A DNA stretch of 64,000 bases, from NCBI RefSeq assembly GCF_900457465.1, contig NZ_UAUU01000008.1, forward strand, positions 310,001-374,000, given 5' to 3'. Position 1 is the stretch's first letter; each line of letters starts with the position of its first letter. Source of the DNA: Sphingobacterium multivorum (GTDB lineage: Bacteria; Bacteroidota; Bacteroidia; Sphingobacteriales; Sphingobacteriaceae). Made by a program: the position numbers and the translations under genes. Below, one piece after another: positions 1 to 7,507 of the stretch. The notes under the pieces were generated by a model. It did no database searches and was not told the origin of the DNA. It saw nothing but the letters and a program-made list of their open reading frames with translations.

Positions 1-1
1 G

Positions 2-526
2 CGACAGACTTACGCCATCAGTTTTAACCCGCTTGCAATCCAATCTGTTTTTCAGACCAGCATCGCCAACTTGGTGGACAGGGCAAGCCTCTCGCCTCCT
101 AATTTTGAACTTTAGTGCCGACGACCTGAATGACTTTGATTTATTCTGTGCGAAAGCTACAAAAAAATACAGTCACTTTTGCCACGTGAAGTTGACAACA
201 GGAACGAACACTGTTCGACCTTATTTATACATCAAACGGGGCGATTACAATCAAAGAACTTGCAGCACAATCGTTTTGGAGTCGGCAGCAGATCAACCGT
301 TATTTCGATCAGCAGTTCGGATTACAGCAAAAGCATATTGCAATATTATCCGCTTCCGTGCTTCCTTCCAGCACATCAAGAAGGCAAATTGTTTCCACAA
401 CAAAACTTTGCCGATCAATCCCATTTTATTAAAGAAGTCAAGAAACTTGCTGGTGTTTCACCAAAAGAACTGTTGAAGAACCAAAATGAGCGTTTTATAC
501 AATTTTCAACGCTCAGATCCACCTAA
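2..526 (+). pseudogene. AraC-family transcriptional regulator, frameshifted remnant
   Basis: Pieces of one AraC protein lie in three successive reading frames. An N-terminal piece containing ISFNPLAIQSVFQTS opens at the window edge. The first helix-turn-helix reads TIKELAAQSFWSRQQINRYF near 247-310. The frame then changes to CNIIRFRASFQHIK (about 342-380) and again to FADQSHFIKEVKKLAGVSPK (about 408-470), which is the typical second helix and C-terminus of the family. At least two frameshifts are needed to join them, so no full protein can be made as written. The 5' end lies outside the window. It sits directly upstream of a flavin monooxygenase that is also broken, so it was probably its regulator. 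Indels near homopolymers could also be sequencing errors. Confidence 0.75.
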
Positions 527-561
527 TTTTGTTCAGTCAAAAAAATTAAATTGTACTGGAT

Positions 562-1709
562 ATGAAATTACAAGACAAGAAAGTTGCGGTTATTGGCGGT
601 GGTCCTGGCGGACTCACACTAGCCAAACTCTTACAATTAAAAGGAGTAAATGTAACTGTATATGAGCGTGATAGTAATAAAGAAGTTCGCCAGCAGGGAG
701 CCACACTGGACCTGCACGAAGAAAGTGGATTGGAAGCTCTTCGCAGGGCAAATTTGATGAATGAATTTAAAGCTAGCTTTCGACCCGAGGCTGGACGTTT
801 AAGGGTGTTGGACAAGCAGGCCATCATCAAAATGGATGAGCACGAGCTTCCACATAAGGATCAGGAAGATCGTCCTGAAATTGATCGTGCCCCTTTGCGT
901 GATATTTTAATAAACGCATAGCATGAGGTACCATTGTCTGGGACAGTCAGTTTGTTTCAATGGAAGAACAGGATCATGGCTGGCTTCTGCATTTCAAAAA
1001 CGGAAAATCTTTTTACGCTGACCTTGTCGTCGCAGCGGATGGTGCAAATTCAAAAATTCGCCCTTATTTAACCGATATTAAGCCAATTTATTCTGGCATC
1101 ACGATTGTTGAGGGAATGTCTACGAGGCTGAAGAAAACGCACCGAAACTTTGGGAAATCACAAAAGGCGGAAAAGTCTTTGCGCTTGGAAACGGACAATC
1201 CATTATCTTAAGTGCAAAAGGAGAGGGCAGTTTATCGTTTTATACCGGTTGTAAAGTCCCTGAAATTGGGTGCAGGAAAGCGGCATTGACTTTAACAACA
1301 AGCAACAGGTATTTGATTGGTTTAAAGTCGCGTTCTCCTCCTGGAGCGAACAATGGCATGAACTTTTTGCAAGTAATGAAATTTGGTTTATGCCACGCCC
1401 GCAATATTATTTTCCATTGGACGAGACTTGGCCCACATTACCCAACTTGACCATGCTTGGCGATGCGGCACATCGTATACCGCCCTATGCCGGTGAGGGT
1501 GTAAACCAGGCAATGCAGGATGCTTTTGAGCTGGCCGAAAATTTGACCAGCGATCATTTTCCGGATATTCAGACGGCAATTTCACAGTATGAAAACAAAT
1601 GCAGGCAAGGGCGGCCGAAGTTACCAAAGATACGTTGGAAAACACCGAAATATTACACGCGGAAGGTGGACTTGACAATTTGCTGGCGATGTTTAACGAG
1701 CGGAGGTAA
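562..1709 (+). pseudogene. TetX-like FAD-dependent monooxygenase, multiply frameshifted
   Basis: Begins at ATG 562 with a dinucleotide-binding motif GGGPGGLTLAKLL and the TetX-like segment GATLDLHEESGLEAL, then PEIDRAPLRDIL. The frame breaks near 919, resumes as TIVWDSQFVSMEEQDHGW, breaks again near 1113 (continuing as NVYEAEENAPKLWEI) and near 1275, then carries the second FAD motif GDAAHRIPPYAGEGVNQAMQDA at about 1459-1524. A last shift near 1600 restores an ending AEGGLDNLLAMFNERR with stop at 1707-1709. The family hydroxylates aromatic substrates using FAD and NADPH; TetX members inactivate tetracyclines, but the substrate of this one is unknown. Four breaks in 1.15 kb argue for decay or poor base calling. 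Upstream lies the broken AraC remnant. Confidence 0.8.
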
Positions 1710-1825
1710 ACCACGCTCGGCCATTTCGTGGGCAAAAACCACGATTAATCCAATACCTACTCTTTTCCGTTCTATTTTATACGATCGGTTCTGCTGTACT
1801 TTGCTTTGAACAAAATATAAATACT

Positions 1826-2545
1826 ATGCCAATTGCACCAAAGTGGTTATTTGATACCTTAGAATTCTTAACGCCCAAGCTGCCTTTGATCGAAGTTGTC
1901 GAAACAGTCTCTTTATCAAAATCTGTGAAGAGGATTTGTTTCAAAGGGGATTTAAAAAATGTACAATTTACGGTCGGTTCGTTCATAGACTTCAGAATTA
2001 ATGATACAGAGGCTCGAAGATATACCGTTTCCCATGCAGATACTGAAAAGGGCTTGTTTGAATTCGTCGTTTATTTGAATGGTAAAGGTTGTGGAAGTCG
2101 TCTTATGGCGGATTTGAAAGTGGGCGATCAAATTGTGATGTATAAGCCAAGAGCGTTAAGTAGGTACTATGATAAAACAACGCAAAGATTTGTCATTTTT
2201 GGCGATGAAACTTCGTTAGCACTTGCTTGTTCTTTTCTTCCAGTGTTAAAGAAGAACAAGCATCAGTTTATGTTTATTTTTGAATTAGAGGAAGAGAACA
2301 AAGATGTTCCAAAATTATTGGGTTTGGAAAACTGCCTGATATTTTCCAAAAACTTTTTGTCCAACAAGCAGGAGTGGGTAGGCAAACTGCCGGTGATCGA
2401 TACTCCAGATTGGCAAGAAGCTAAGTTCGTGTTGACAGGTAATGCAAAATCGGCTCAACTCTTCAGAAAAATTATTAGAGAAAACACCAATGGTACCGTT
2501 TATTTACACGGCTACTGGTTAGCCGGTAAAAGGGATTATAAATAG
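1826..2545 (+). CDS. siderophore-interacting protein family FAD-binding reductase
   Basis: A 239-aa protein of the siderophore-interacting (SIP) branch of the ferredoxin-reductase superfamily. These cytoplasmic flavoproteins reduce ferric siderophores to release iron. The FAD-binding motif RRYTVSH is at residues about 69-75, the GxGSR-type phosphate contact is GKGCGSRLMADLKVGD (about 92-107), and the nucleotide-binding half begins at FGDETSLALAC (about 130). The C-terminus HGYWLAGKRDYK resembles the YWRxGR tail of SIP proteins. The gene stands alone, 117 bp after the broken monooxygenase, in an intact frame. Function in iron release is inferred from family; no siderophore transporter is adjacent. 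Confidence 0.8.
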   Translation: MPIAPKWLFDTLEFLTPKLPLIEVVETVSLSKSVKRICFKGDLKNVQFTVGSFIDFRINDTEARRYTVSHADTEKGLFEFVVYLNGKGCGSRLMADLKVGDQIVMYKPRALSRYYDKTTQRFVIFGDETSLALACSFLPVLKKNKHQFMFIFELEEENKDVPKLLGLENCLIFSKNFLSNKQEWVGKLPVIDTPDWQEAKFVLTGNAKSAQLFRKIIRENTNGTVYLHGYWLAGKRDYK

Positions 2546-2675
2546 CTTTGAATTATCATACACATCATTAGCCGCCTGGGCTGGTCCAGCTTGGTAACTA
2601 AAGGTGAACCGTGGGCGATGAAGATGAAGGATTGTCAGCATTAAACCGTAATTTTATCGTTCAAACACGTTGAAC

Positions 2676-3466
2676 ATGACATTTCTATACCAGTATTTTC
2701 GCTTGTATTGGGTGCTAGCGGCATTCCTATTTTCCTTCCATGTTTCTGCACAAAAGCAATCAGGAGTGGACAGCAATGCGTTGGCTATTCACTTTGTTGA
2801 CGGACAACTTCCTGAAGGTAACTATACCGCAGCGGTGTTGGGAATTCCTCGACCTAATGCATCGCAGCTTGCAATTGTTGAGAAAATGAAACAAGCCTTG
2901 AAAGCCAATGAAGATTGGTTTTTCAAAACAATGAAGGAATTAAAACCCGGAGAGCCTATACCATATCACAAAATCTAGGGATTAGCGAAGCGGAGTATGC
3001 TACTTTTATGGAGTTCTCCCAGGCTATCAAAATAGATAAAATAGGGGCTATGGAGCTCAAGATCGTTCGAAAGGACAATAGCATCCATTTCGAACCTAAA
3101 GACTTCGGCGATTACTTAAAATATGTGGTCATCAATTTAAAAGACCAGCGGGTCAGGGTTGATAGCCTGGGCTTGGAATACAAAGGGCAGATCATTATGG
3201 ATGCTAAACGGACAACACTGGTTGCTGGACCTTGGGCAGGTTACTCCTGGCAACTCGAAGAATTTAAGAAAGACGGACAATTAATTTTAGATCCGAATAA
3301 AGTGGATCCTGCAGAGATGGGAGAACTGAATATAAAATCTATTGAGGTGATAGTTGGCAAACTCGATCATAATAATCAGTGTTTTCTATATGTCAAGAGC
3401 AATATTGTCGATAAAGGCCATGTGCTTGCAAAACAGGATATAGCCCTTTTATTAACGAAAGAATAG
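2676..3466 (+). pseudogene. secreted protein of unknown function, single frameshift
   Basis: The start at ATG 2676 gives a signal peptide MTFLYQYFRLYWVLAAFLF ending in VSAQ, then about 75 residues up to GEPIPYHKI. The same protein clearly continues in another frame as LGISEAEYATFMEFSQAIK through to the stop at 3464-3466. The break is at an AAAA run at 2969-2972: one extra A would restore an open frame of about 263 residues. I do not recognise the mature domain. Probably exported to the periplasm. A strong bidirectional hairpin follows at 3554. The homopolymer position makes a sequencing error as likely as a real mutation. Confidence 0.6.
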
Positions 3467-3553
3467 GCAGAAATTCAGAAATATACCTAACTTTAAATTA
3501 GAGCAAAGCCCAAAGCCGGTTTAACATTGGCTCAAGCGGAGATCTAGCCAAAA

Positions 3554-3588
3554 AAAGGCTCCCTTATCGGTTAATAAGGGAGCCTTTT
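3554..3588. terminator. bidirectional intrinsic terminator
   Basis: Perfect 15-bp stem AAAAGGCTCCCTTAT / ATAAGGGAGCCTTTT with a five-base loop, T-rich on both strands. It lies between two convergent genes, the secreted protein on the plus strand and hchA on the minus strand, and can serve both. Confidence 0.85.
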
Positions 3589-3604
3589 ATTTGAAAAAAA
3601 TCGC

Positions 3605-4486
3605 CTATCCATTTTCCACTTTTGATTTTTCATGGGCGAGAAGTTCATCTGCGCAGAGTTTTCCGAATTTATCGGCCGCCAATGGGCTATCCCCAGTAAT
3701 CAATTTTCTGTCAATGTGACAATCGCCGGCAATTTTTTTATTCAAAATTTCTACCCCAAGTTGTTTGAGTTTTTCGCCATAAAACCAGGGCATCTCGCCC
3801 GGCTGGTAACCACTTTCTGGCAAAGTCTTATCCATTTCATCGGGAAACGAATTGATCTTATACCCCTTAAAGGGAAATTCAGCGTCTCCGCAATCTGCAG
3901 CGCTTAAGAGCGCTGCCGGGCCATGGCAGATTGCCAAGAGATATTTATCTTCAGTTACTGCCCATTTGATAAGTTCTTTTACATCATTATTTTCAGGTAG
4001 CCCGAGCATTGCGCCATGTCCACCTGGAATAAAAACGGCCACGTAGTCAACATATCCTTTGTTCGTATCAGCTATAAAATCCCGTAGGTTGTGCGGGTTT
4101 GAAAATTGTGTATTATACTTGTCGAGGATGTTACCGATGTTTTCATCTTCGTACGGCATAGCCCACATTTCGAATTTTACAGGAGCACCGGTTGGTGTGT
4201 AGAAGTCAACCTCAAATCCAGCCTGTTCGAAATGAAGAATGGGAACGAGTGTTTCGACCGGATGATTGCCTGTTGAAAATTTCTTTCCATTTTTCATGGT
4301 CATATACCGTTCTTCTGTGCAAAGCACAAGAATCTTTTTTCGGGTGTCCTTGTTGACATCGCTGTACTTTTTTTTGCTGTAATTTGTCTTGGTCGTAACC
4401 ATTGTCTTTCTTGAAAAAAAAGAAGGTTCGTAACCAATCCCGTCAAATACGGGTTCTTTGCTCAAATCGTTTGAAAATAATGACAT
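3605..4486 (-). CDS. hchA: protein/nucleic acid deglycase HchA (Hsp31, DJ-1/PfpI family)
   Basis: A 293-aa protein that aligns by eye along its whole length with E. coli Hsp31. Landmarks are EERYMTMKNGKKFSTGNHP (residues 58-76), the catalytic glutamate of the VETL motif (E79), PGGHGAMLGLPE (154-165) and the nucleophile elbow AICHGPAALL with Cys187 and His188. It ends with RKLITGDSPLAADKFGKL. The enzyme is a cytosolic glyoxalase III and deglycase that removes methylglyoxal adducts and acts as a holding chaperone. The first 50 residues are a poorly conserved, lysine-rich extension as in Hsp31. It is monocistronic, ending at the shared terminator at 3554. Confidence 0.93.
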   Translation of the reverse strand: MSLFSNDLSKEPVFDGIGYEPSFFSRKTMVTTKTNYSKKKYSDVNKDTRKKILVLCTEERYMTMKNGKKFSTGNHPVETLVPILHFEQAGFEVDFYTPTGAPVKFEMWAMPYEDENIGNILDKYNTQFSNPHNLRDFIADTNKGYVDYVAVFIPGGHGAMLGLPENNDVKELIKWAVTEDKYLLAICHGPAALLSAADCGDAEFPFKGYKINSFPDEMDKTLPESGYQPGEMPWFYGEKLKQLGVEILNKKIAGDCHIDRKLITGDSPLAADKFGKLCADELLAHEKSKVENG

Positions 4487-4891
4487 AGTAATATTTTTTT
4501 TGGTTCGACATTCGTGCTATTGATAAGCTTCGAAGGTCAAACTTTCCACATTTATTAATCTTTAAGAGATAACAATATCAAAACCCATGCTGTTTCGCCT
4601 AAAAAATATTTGTAATCAGGGCAAAATATTTTACGAGGAACTTGGCTTTATGTACTCAAAAATATTTCATCGCTAAAGTAACTAACCATATCAGGTTTTA
4701 AGGTAGCTTGGACGCTGTTCAAGCGGGCTTTTTCTTTTTGTACATGAGGGAACATATTTTCCAATTTGCCGTCTCTTCAATACAATCCAACAGATCGATA
4801 TCCGGCATCAAGGTATACGTTTCATTTGGCAGGAGTAAAAAAAATATTAGCTCCAGTGTAACAGATGTTTACCTCCATATACTTATTCTAT
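4487..4891. other. intergenic region, divergent promoters
   Basis: 405 bp between divergently transcribed hchA and the hydrolase. It is AT-rich. A weak hairpin with a 5-bp GCTTG/CAAGC stem at about 4708-4726 is followed by T-rich sequence and may be an orphan terminator. Short reading frames here overlap the hydrolase start and show no protein-like features. Confidence 0.4.
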
Positions 4892-5827
4892 ATGAAAGAA
4901 CTATTCAAAGCAATGCTGTTGCTGTTTTTAGGCACAGCTTTTACGAAAGCTGTATCGGCGCGTTCTAATACGAGTCAATCGGTTATGGTTGAGGGAAAAA
5001 AAATGGCCTATAAAACCAGCAATCTTGCCAACCGCAAAGCGGGGGAACCTATTTTGGTGTTCGAAGCCGGATTGGGCGGCGGTACATTTGATCCGATTTT
5101 ACCCCTTTTGCCCAACCATATCGCGAGTATTCAGTACGAAAGAAGTGGTATTGGTAGTTCCGAACCCGACTCCCGTATTGTGACAGATAGCCAGGTGGTG
5201 GCGCGCTTACATGGCCTTTTGCAAACCTTGGCCATTCAGCCCCCTTACTTGTTAGTGGGGCATTCCATGGGAGGCCCTTACATCCGTCTGTTTGCAGCCC
5301 AGTATCCCGATGAAGTATGCGGACTGGTATTTTCGGACCCGACGGATTTTATGTTAACCGAGCAAGAGGATGAACATGCTAAAGTGGTCTCGCAGAGTAA
5401 AACGAGCTATCAGCAGATTACAAAGATTATTATGGAGCAGATGTCCAAAAATAAAAATTCCAGTGCGGGAGCACATATTGATGCTGCTCGAGCGCTAACG
5501 TCCATTTCAAAAGGATACTTTCATGAATACCGAAAATTGCCGCCATTGAAAAAAGAAATTGCTGCTACAGTGATCATATCCTACAACAAAAATATTGAAC
5601 TGCCCGATGAAGAGCTGGACCGTAAACTAAATCTGGGTATCAATTTTAAGGCATGGTGGAAAGAATACGATGAATTGCGAATCCAGCACTATGCAGCATT
5701 GTTAAAAGACAATGACCATAGCATGCTTGTCCTGCTCCCGAAATATTCACATGGTATTTACTACCAAAATCCGCAATTGGTTGCAAAACTCATACAGGAC
5801 AATTTTAATAGCTATAAAAAGGAATAA
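4892..5827 (+). CDS. exported alpha/beta hydrolase
   Basis: A 311-aa alpha/beta hydrolase. The start at 4892 is preferred over the in-frame ATG at 4865 because it opens directly with a signal-peptide-like stretch KELFKAMLLLFLGTAF. The oxyanion region is FEAGLGGGTFDP (residues 58-68), the nucleophile elbow is GHSMGGPYIR with Ser125, the acid is likely in FSDPTDF, and the catalytic His may be that of NDHSMLVLLP (about 280) or SHGIYY. The substrate cannot be told from sequence. It is a single gene, closed by the terminator at 5840. Confidence 0.8.
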   Translation: MKELFKAMLLLFLGTAFTKAVSARSNTSQSVMVEGKKMAYKTSNLANRKAGEPILVFEAGLGGGTFDPILPLLPNHIASIQYERSGIGSSEPDSRIVTDSQVVARLHGLLQTLAIQPPYLLVGHSMGGPYIRLFAAQYPDEVCGLVFSDPTDFMLTEQEDEHAKVVSQSKTSYQQITKIIMEQMSKNKNSSAGAHIDAARALTSISKGYFHEYRKLPPLKKEIAATVIISYNKNIELPDEELDRKLNLGINFKAWWKEYDELRIQHYAALLKDNDHSMLVLLPKYSHGIYYQNPQLVAKLIQDNFNSYKKE

Positions 5828-5839
5828 CTACCTCGAGTC

Positions 5840-5876
5840 CCTTGATTCGAGGGTGGATCCGATGTAGGAATCAAGG
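5840..5876 (+). terminator. intrinsic terminator inside a recurring element
   Basis: Nine-bp perfect stem CCTTGATTC / GAATCAAGG followed by CTTTTTA, 13 bp after the hydrolase stop. The surrounding sequence (GAGTCCCTTGATTCG and GGATCCGATG) recurs in degenerate form at about 13850 and 34790, so this hairpin belongs to a dispersed repeat. Confidence 0.65.
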
Positions 5877-5880
5877 CTTT

Positions 5881-6120
5881 TTATTTTCCCCTTTTCTTCT
5901 TTACAAGCGCGTTCCAATCATCTTGCAGACTTTCTGTGTCGACCAATAATAGCGCATTGTCTATCTACAATAAATCGTCTTCCCAAAGTGGTGTTGGGCA
6001 AGTTCGTGCGAGCAGCTGTTCAAGATTTCCTTTCATGGGTTTATAGGCGTGCTCGCCAAATTTTCGCCATAAGTACATGAATCCTTCACGCTTTAAATAG
6101 CTGAGTATCTTTTCGTTCAT
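5881..6120 (-). pseudogene. small divergent protein upstream of dinB copy 1, in-frame stop
   Basis: Read on the minus strand from ATG 6120 this gives 79 codons beginning MNEKILSYLKREGF and ending DDWNALVKKKRGK, with one in-frame TAG at 5965-5967. The matching sequence upstream of dinB copy 2 (52476-52668) has a serine codon there, so the stop is a lesion in this copy. The family is unknown to me. Its conservation next to both dinB-dnaE cassettes says it belonged to the ancestral duplicated unit. Confidence 0.55.
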
Positions 6121-6242
6121 AGGTCGCGTTTTGTAATAAACAGCACGGCCGCCATCTTGTTTAAGCCAACGACCGACTATAAATTATATCGCTGACAATG
6201 AATGTGATAAAAATTAAACCATTGTGCCTTCTTGATTGTTTG

Positions 6243-6263
6243 CTAATAATATTAGTAATTTTG
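6243..6263 (+). promoter_or_regulatory. dinB copy 1 promoter with palindromic operator
   Basis: CTAATA-A-TATTAG (6243-6255) is an inverted repeat whose last bases run straight into TAATTTTG (6256-6263), a match to the Bacteroidota -7 element TAnnTTTG. The same arrangement is found before dinB copy 2, a similar one before the gene at 38565, and the palindrome alone before the Rpn gene at 57076. A protein bound here would cover the promoter, so repression is inferred. The start codon is 63 bp downstream. A short GCCG/CGGC hairpin with a T-run lies in the leader at about 6292-6310. Confidence 0.6.
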
Positions 6264-6325
6264 AACTGAGCAACTACCAAATTAAGAGAGGCCGAAGGAC
6301 GGCTTTTTTATACAATTGAAAAAAC

Positions 6326-7507
6326 ATGGAGAGGAGTATAGTACATTGTGATCTCGATACATTTTTTGTATCTGTCGAGCGCTTGCAGAACCGCAAGCTC
6401 ATCGGAGTACCCGTGCTCATAGGAGGAAGTAGTGACCGCGGGGTAGTTGCGTCTTGTTCCTATGAAGCCCGTAAGTTTGGCGTGCATTCCGCTATGCCGA
6501 TGCGGCTGGCACTACGCATGTGTCCCGAAGCCGTTGTAGTCCGGGGCGATCACGATCGATACAGCCACTATTCCGGTATCGTTACACAGATTATCGAAGA
6601 AGAAACGCCTATTGTCGAAAAAGCCAGTATAGACGAACATTATCTCGATGTCTCCGGTATGGACCGCTTTTTTGGTTGTTGGAAATGGACCCAGGAGCTC
6701 CGCCAGCGTATTATCCGAGAGACTGGGTTACCCATTAGCTTTGGCCTGTCGGTCAACAAAACCGTCTCTAAGATCGCCACCGGTACGGCCAAACCCTGTG
6801 GCGAAAAGCAGGTACAAAATGGTACCGAAAAAGGTTTCCTCGCACCGCTATCCATCCGCAAGATTCCCATGGTAGGCGAGAAGTCCTTTACCTTGCTCCG
6901 AAATATGGGGATTTCCAAGATCGGAACCCTACAGCAAATGGAGGTGTTCACCATGCAGAAGGTCCTCGGGGAAAATGGGATCAACATCTGGCGCAAAGCC
7001 AATGGGCTTGATGATTCCCTGGTGTTGCCTTTTCGGGAGCAAAAGTCCATGTCCAAAGAAAATACCTTTCAGCAGGATACTATCGATATGGATGTACTCC
7101 GTCGCACGCTGATCAGCATGGTCGATACACTCGCTTTTGATCTGCGCAAAGAGCAGAAACTAACCAGCTGCGTCACTCTCAAGATCCGTTACAGCAACTT
7201 CGATACCCATACGCAGCAGTTGCAGATTGGCTATACCAATTCGGATCGAAAGCTTACCGATGTGGTGCTTTCGCTATTCAAAAAACTCTATAGCCGCAGG
7301 ATGCTGATACGGCTTATTGGGATCAAGTTCTCGGGCCTGATATACGGTTCTTACCAGACCGATCTCTTTGACGATAGCGCCGAGGAGGTTAACCTCATGC
7401 AAGCCATGGACAAGATCCGAAAACGCTATGGGGCCGAATTTCTGATGAAGGCCATCTGTGCGCCGCTGCCGGAGAAAGGAGGGGAGCATGCTCTTAAATC
7501 TACATAG
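6326..7507 (+). CDS. dinB: Y-family DNA polymerase IV-like, copy 1
   Basis: A 393-aa error-prone polymerase for translesion synthesis. Palm metal ligands are in HCDLDTFFVSVE (Asp9) and KASIDEHYLDVSG (Asp103, Glu104). The fingers carry CSYEARKFGVHSAMP, and NKTVSKIATGTAKP matches the DinB thumb-side motif. Helix-hairpin-helix residues lie near 178-205, the little finger near 240-335, and a beta-clamp-binding peptide QTDLF at 344-348. All catalytic residues are present, so this copy looks active. Its last 20 bases overlap dnaE, giving translational coupling through the GGAGAAAGGAGGGG ribosome site. Y-family polymerase plus DnaE-type polymerase resembles the imuB-dnaE2 mutasome, but this one keeps catalytic residues, unlike ImuB. 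Confidence 0.92.
   Translation: MERSIVHCDLDTFFVSVERLQNRKLIGVPVLIGGSSDRGVVASCSYEARKFGVHSAMPMRLALRMCPEAVVVRGDHDRYSHYSGIVTQIIEEETPIVEKASIDEHYLDVSGMDRFFGCWKWTQELRQRIIRETGLPISFGLSVNKTVSKIATGTAKPCGEKQVQNGTEKGFLAPLSIRKIPMVGEKSFTLLRNMGISKIGTLQQMEVFTMQKVLGENGINIWRKANGLDDSLVLPFREQKSMSKENTFQQDTIDMDVLRRTLISMVDTLAFDLRKEQKLTSCVTLKIRYSNFDTHTQQLQIGYTNSDRKLTDVVLSLFKKLYSRRMLIRLIGIKFSGLIYGSYQTDLFDDSAEEVNLMQAMDKIRKRYGAEFLMKAICAPLPEKGGEHALKST

Noticed and set aside
4708..4968. 86-aa plus-strand frame before the alpha/beta hydrolase
   Set aside because: It overlaps the hydrolase start in another frame and lacks any protein-like feature.
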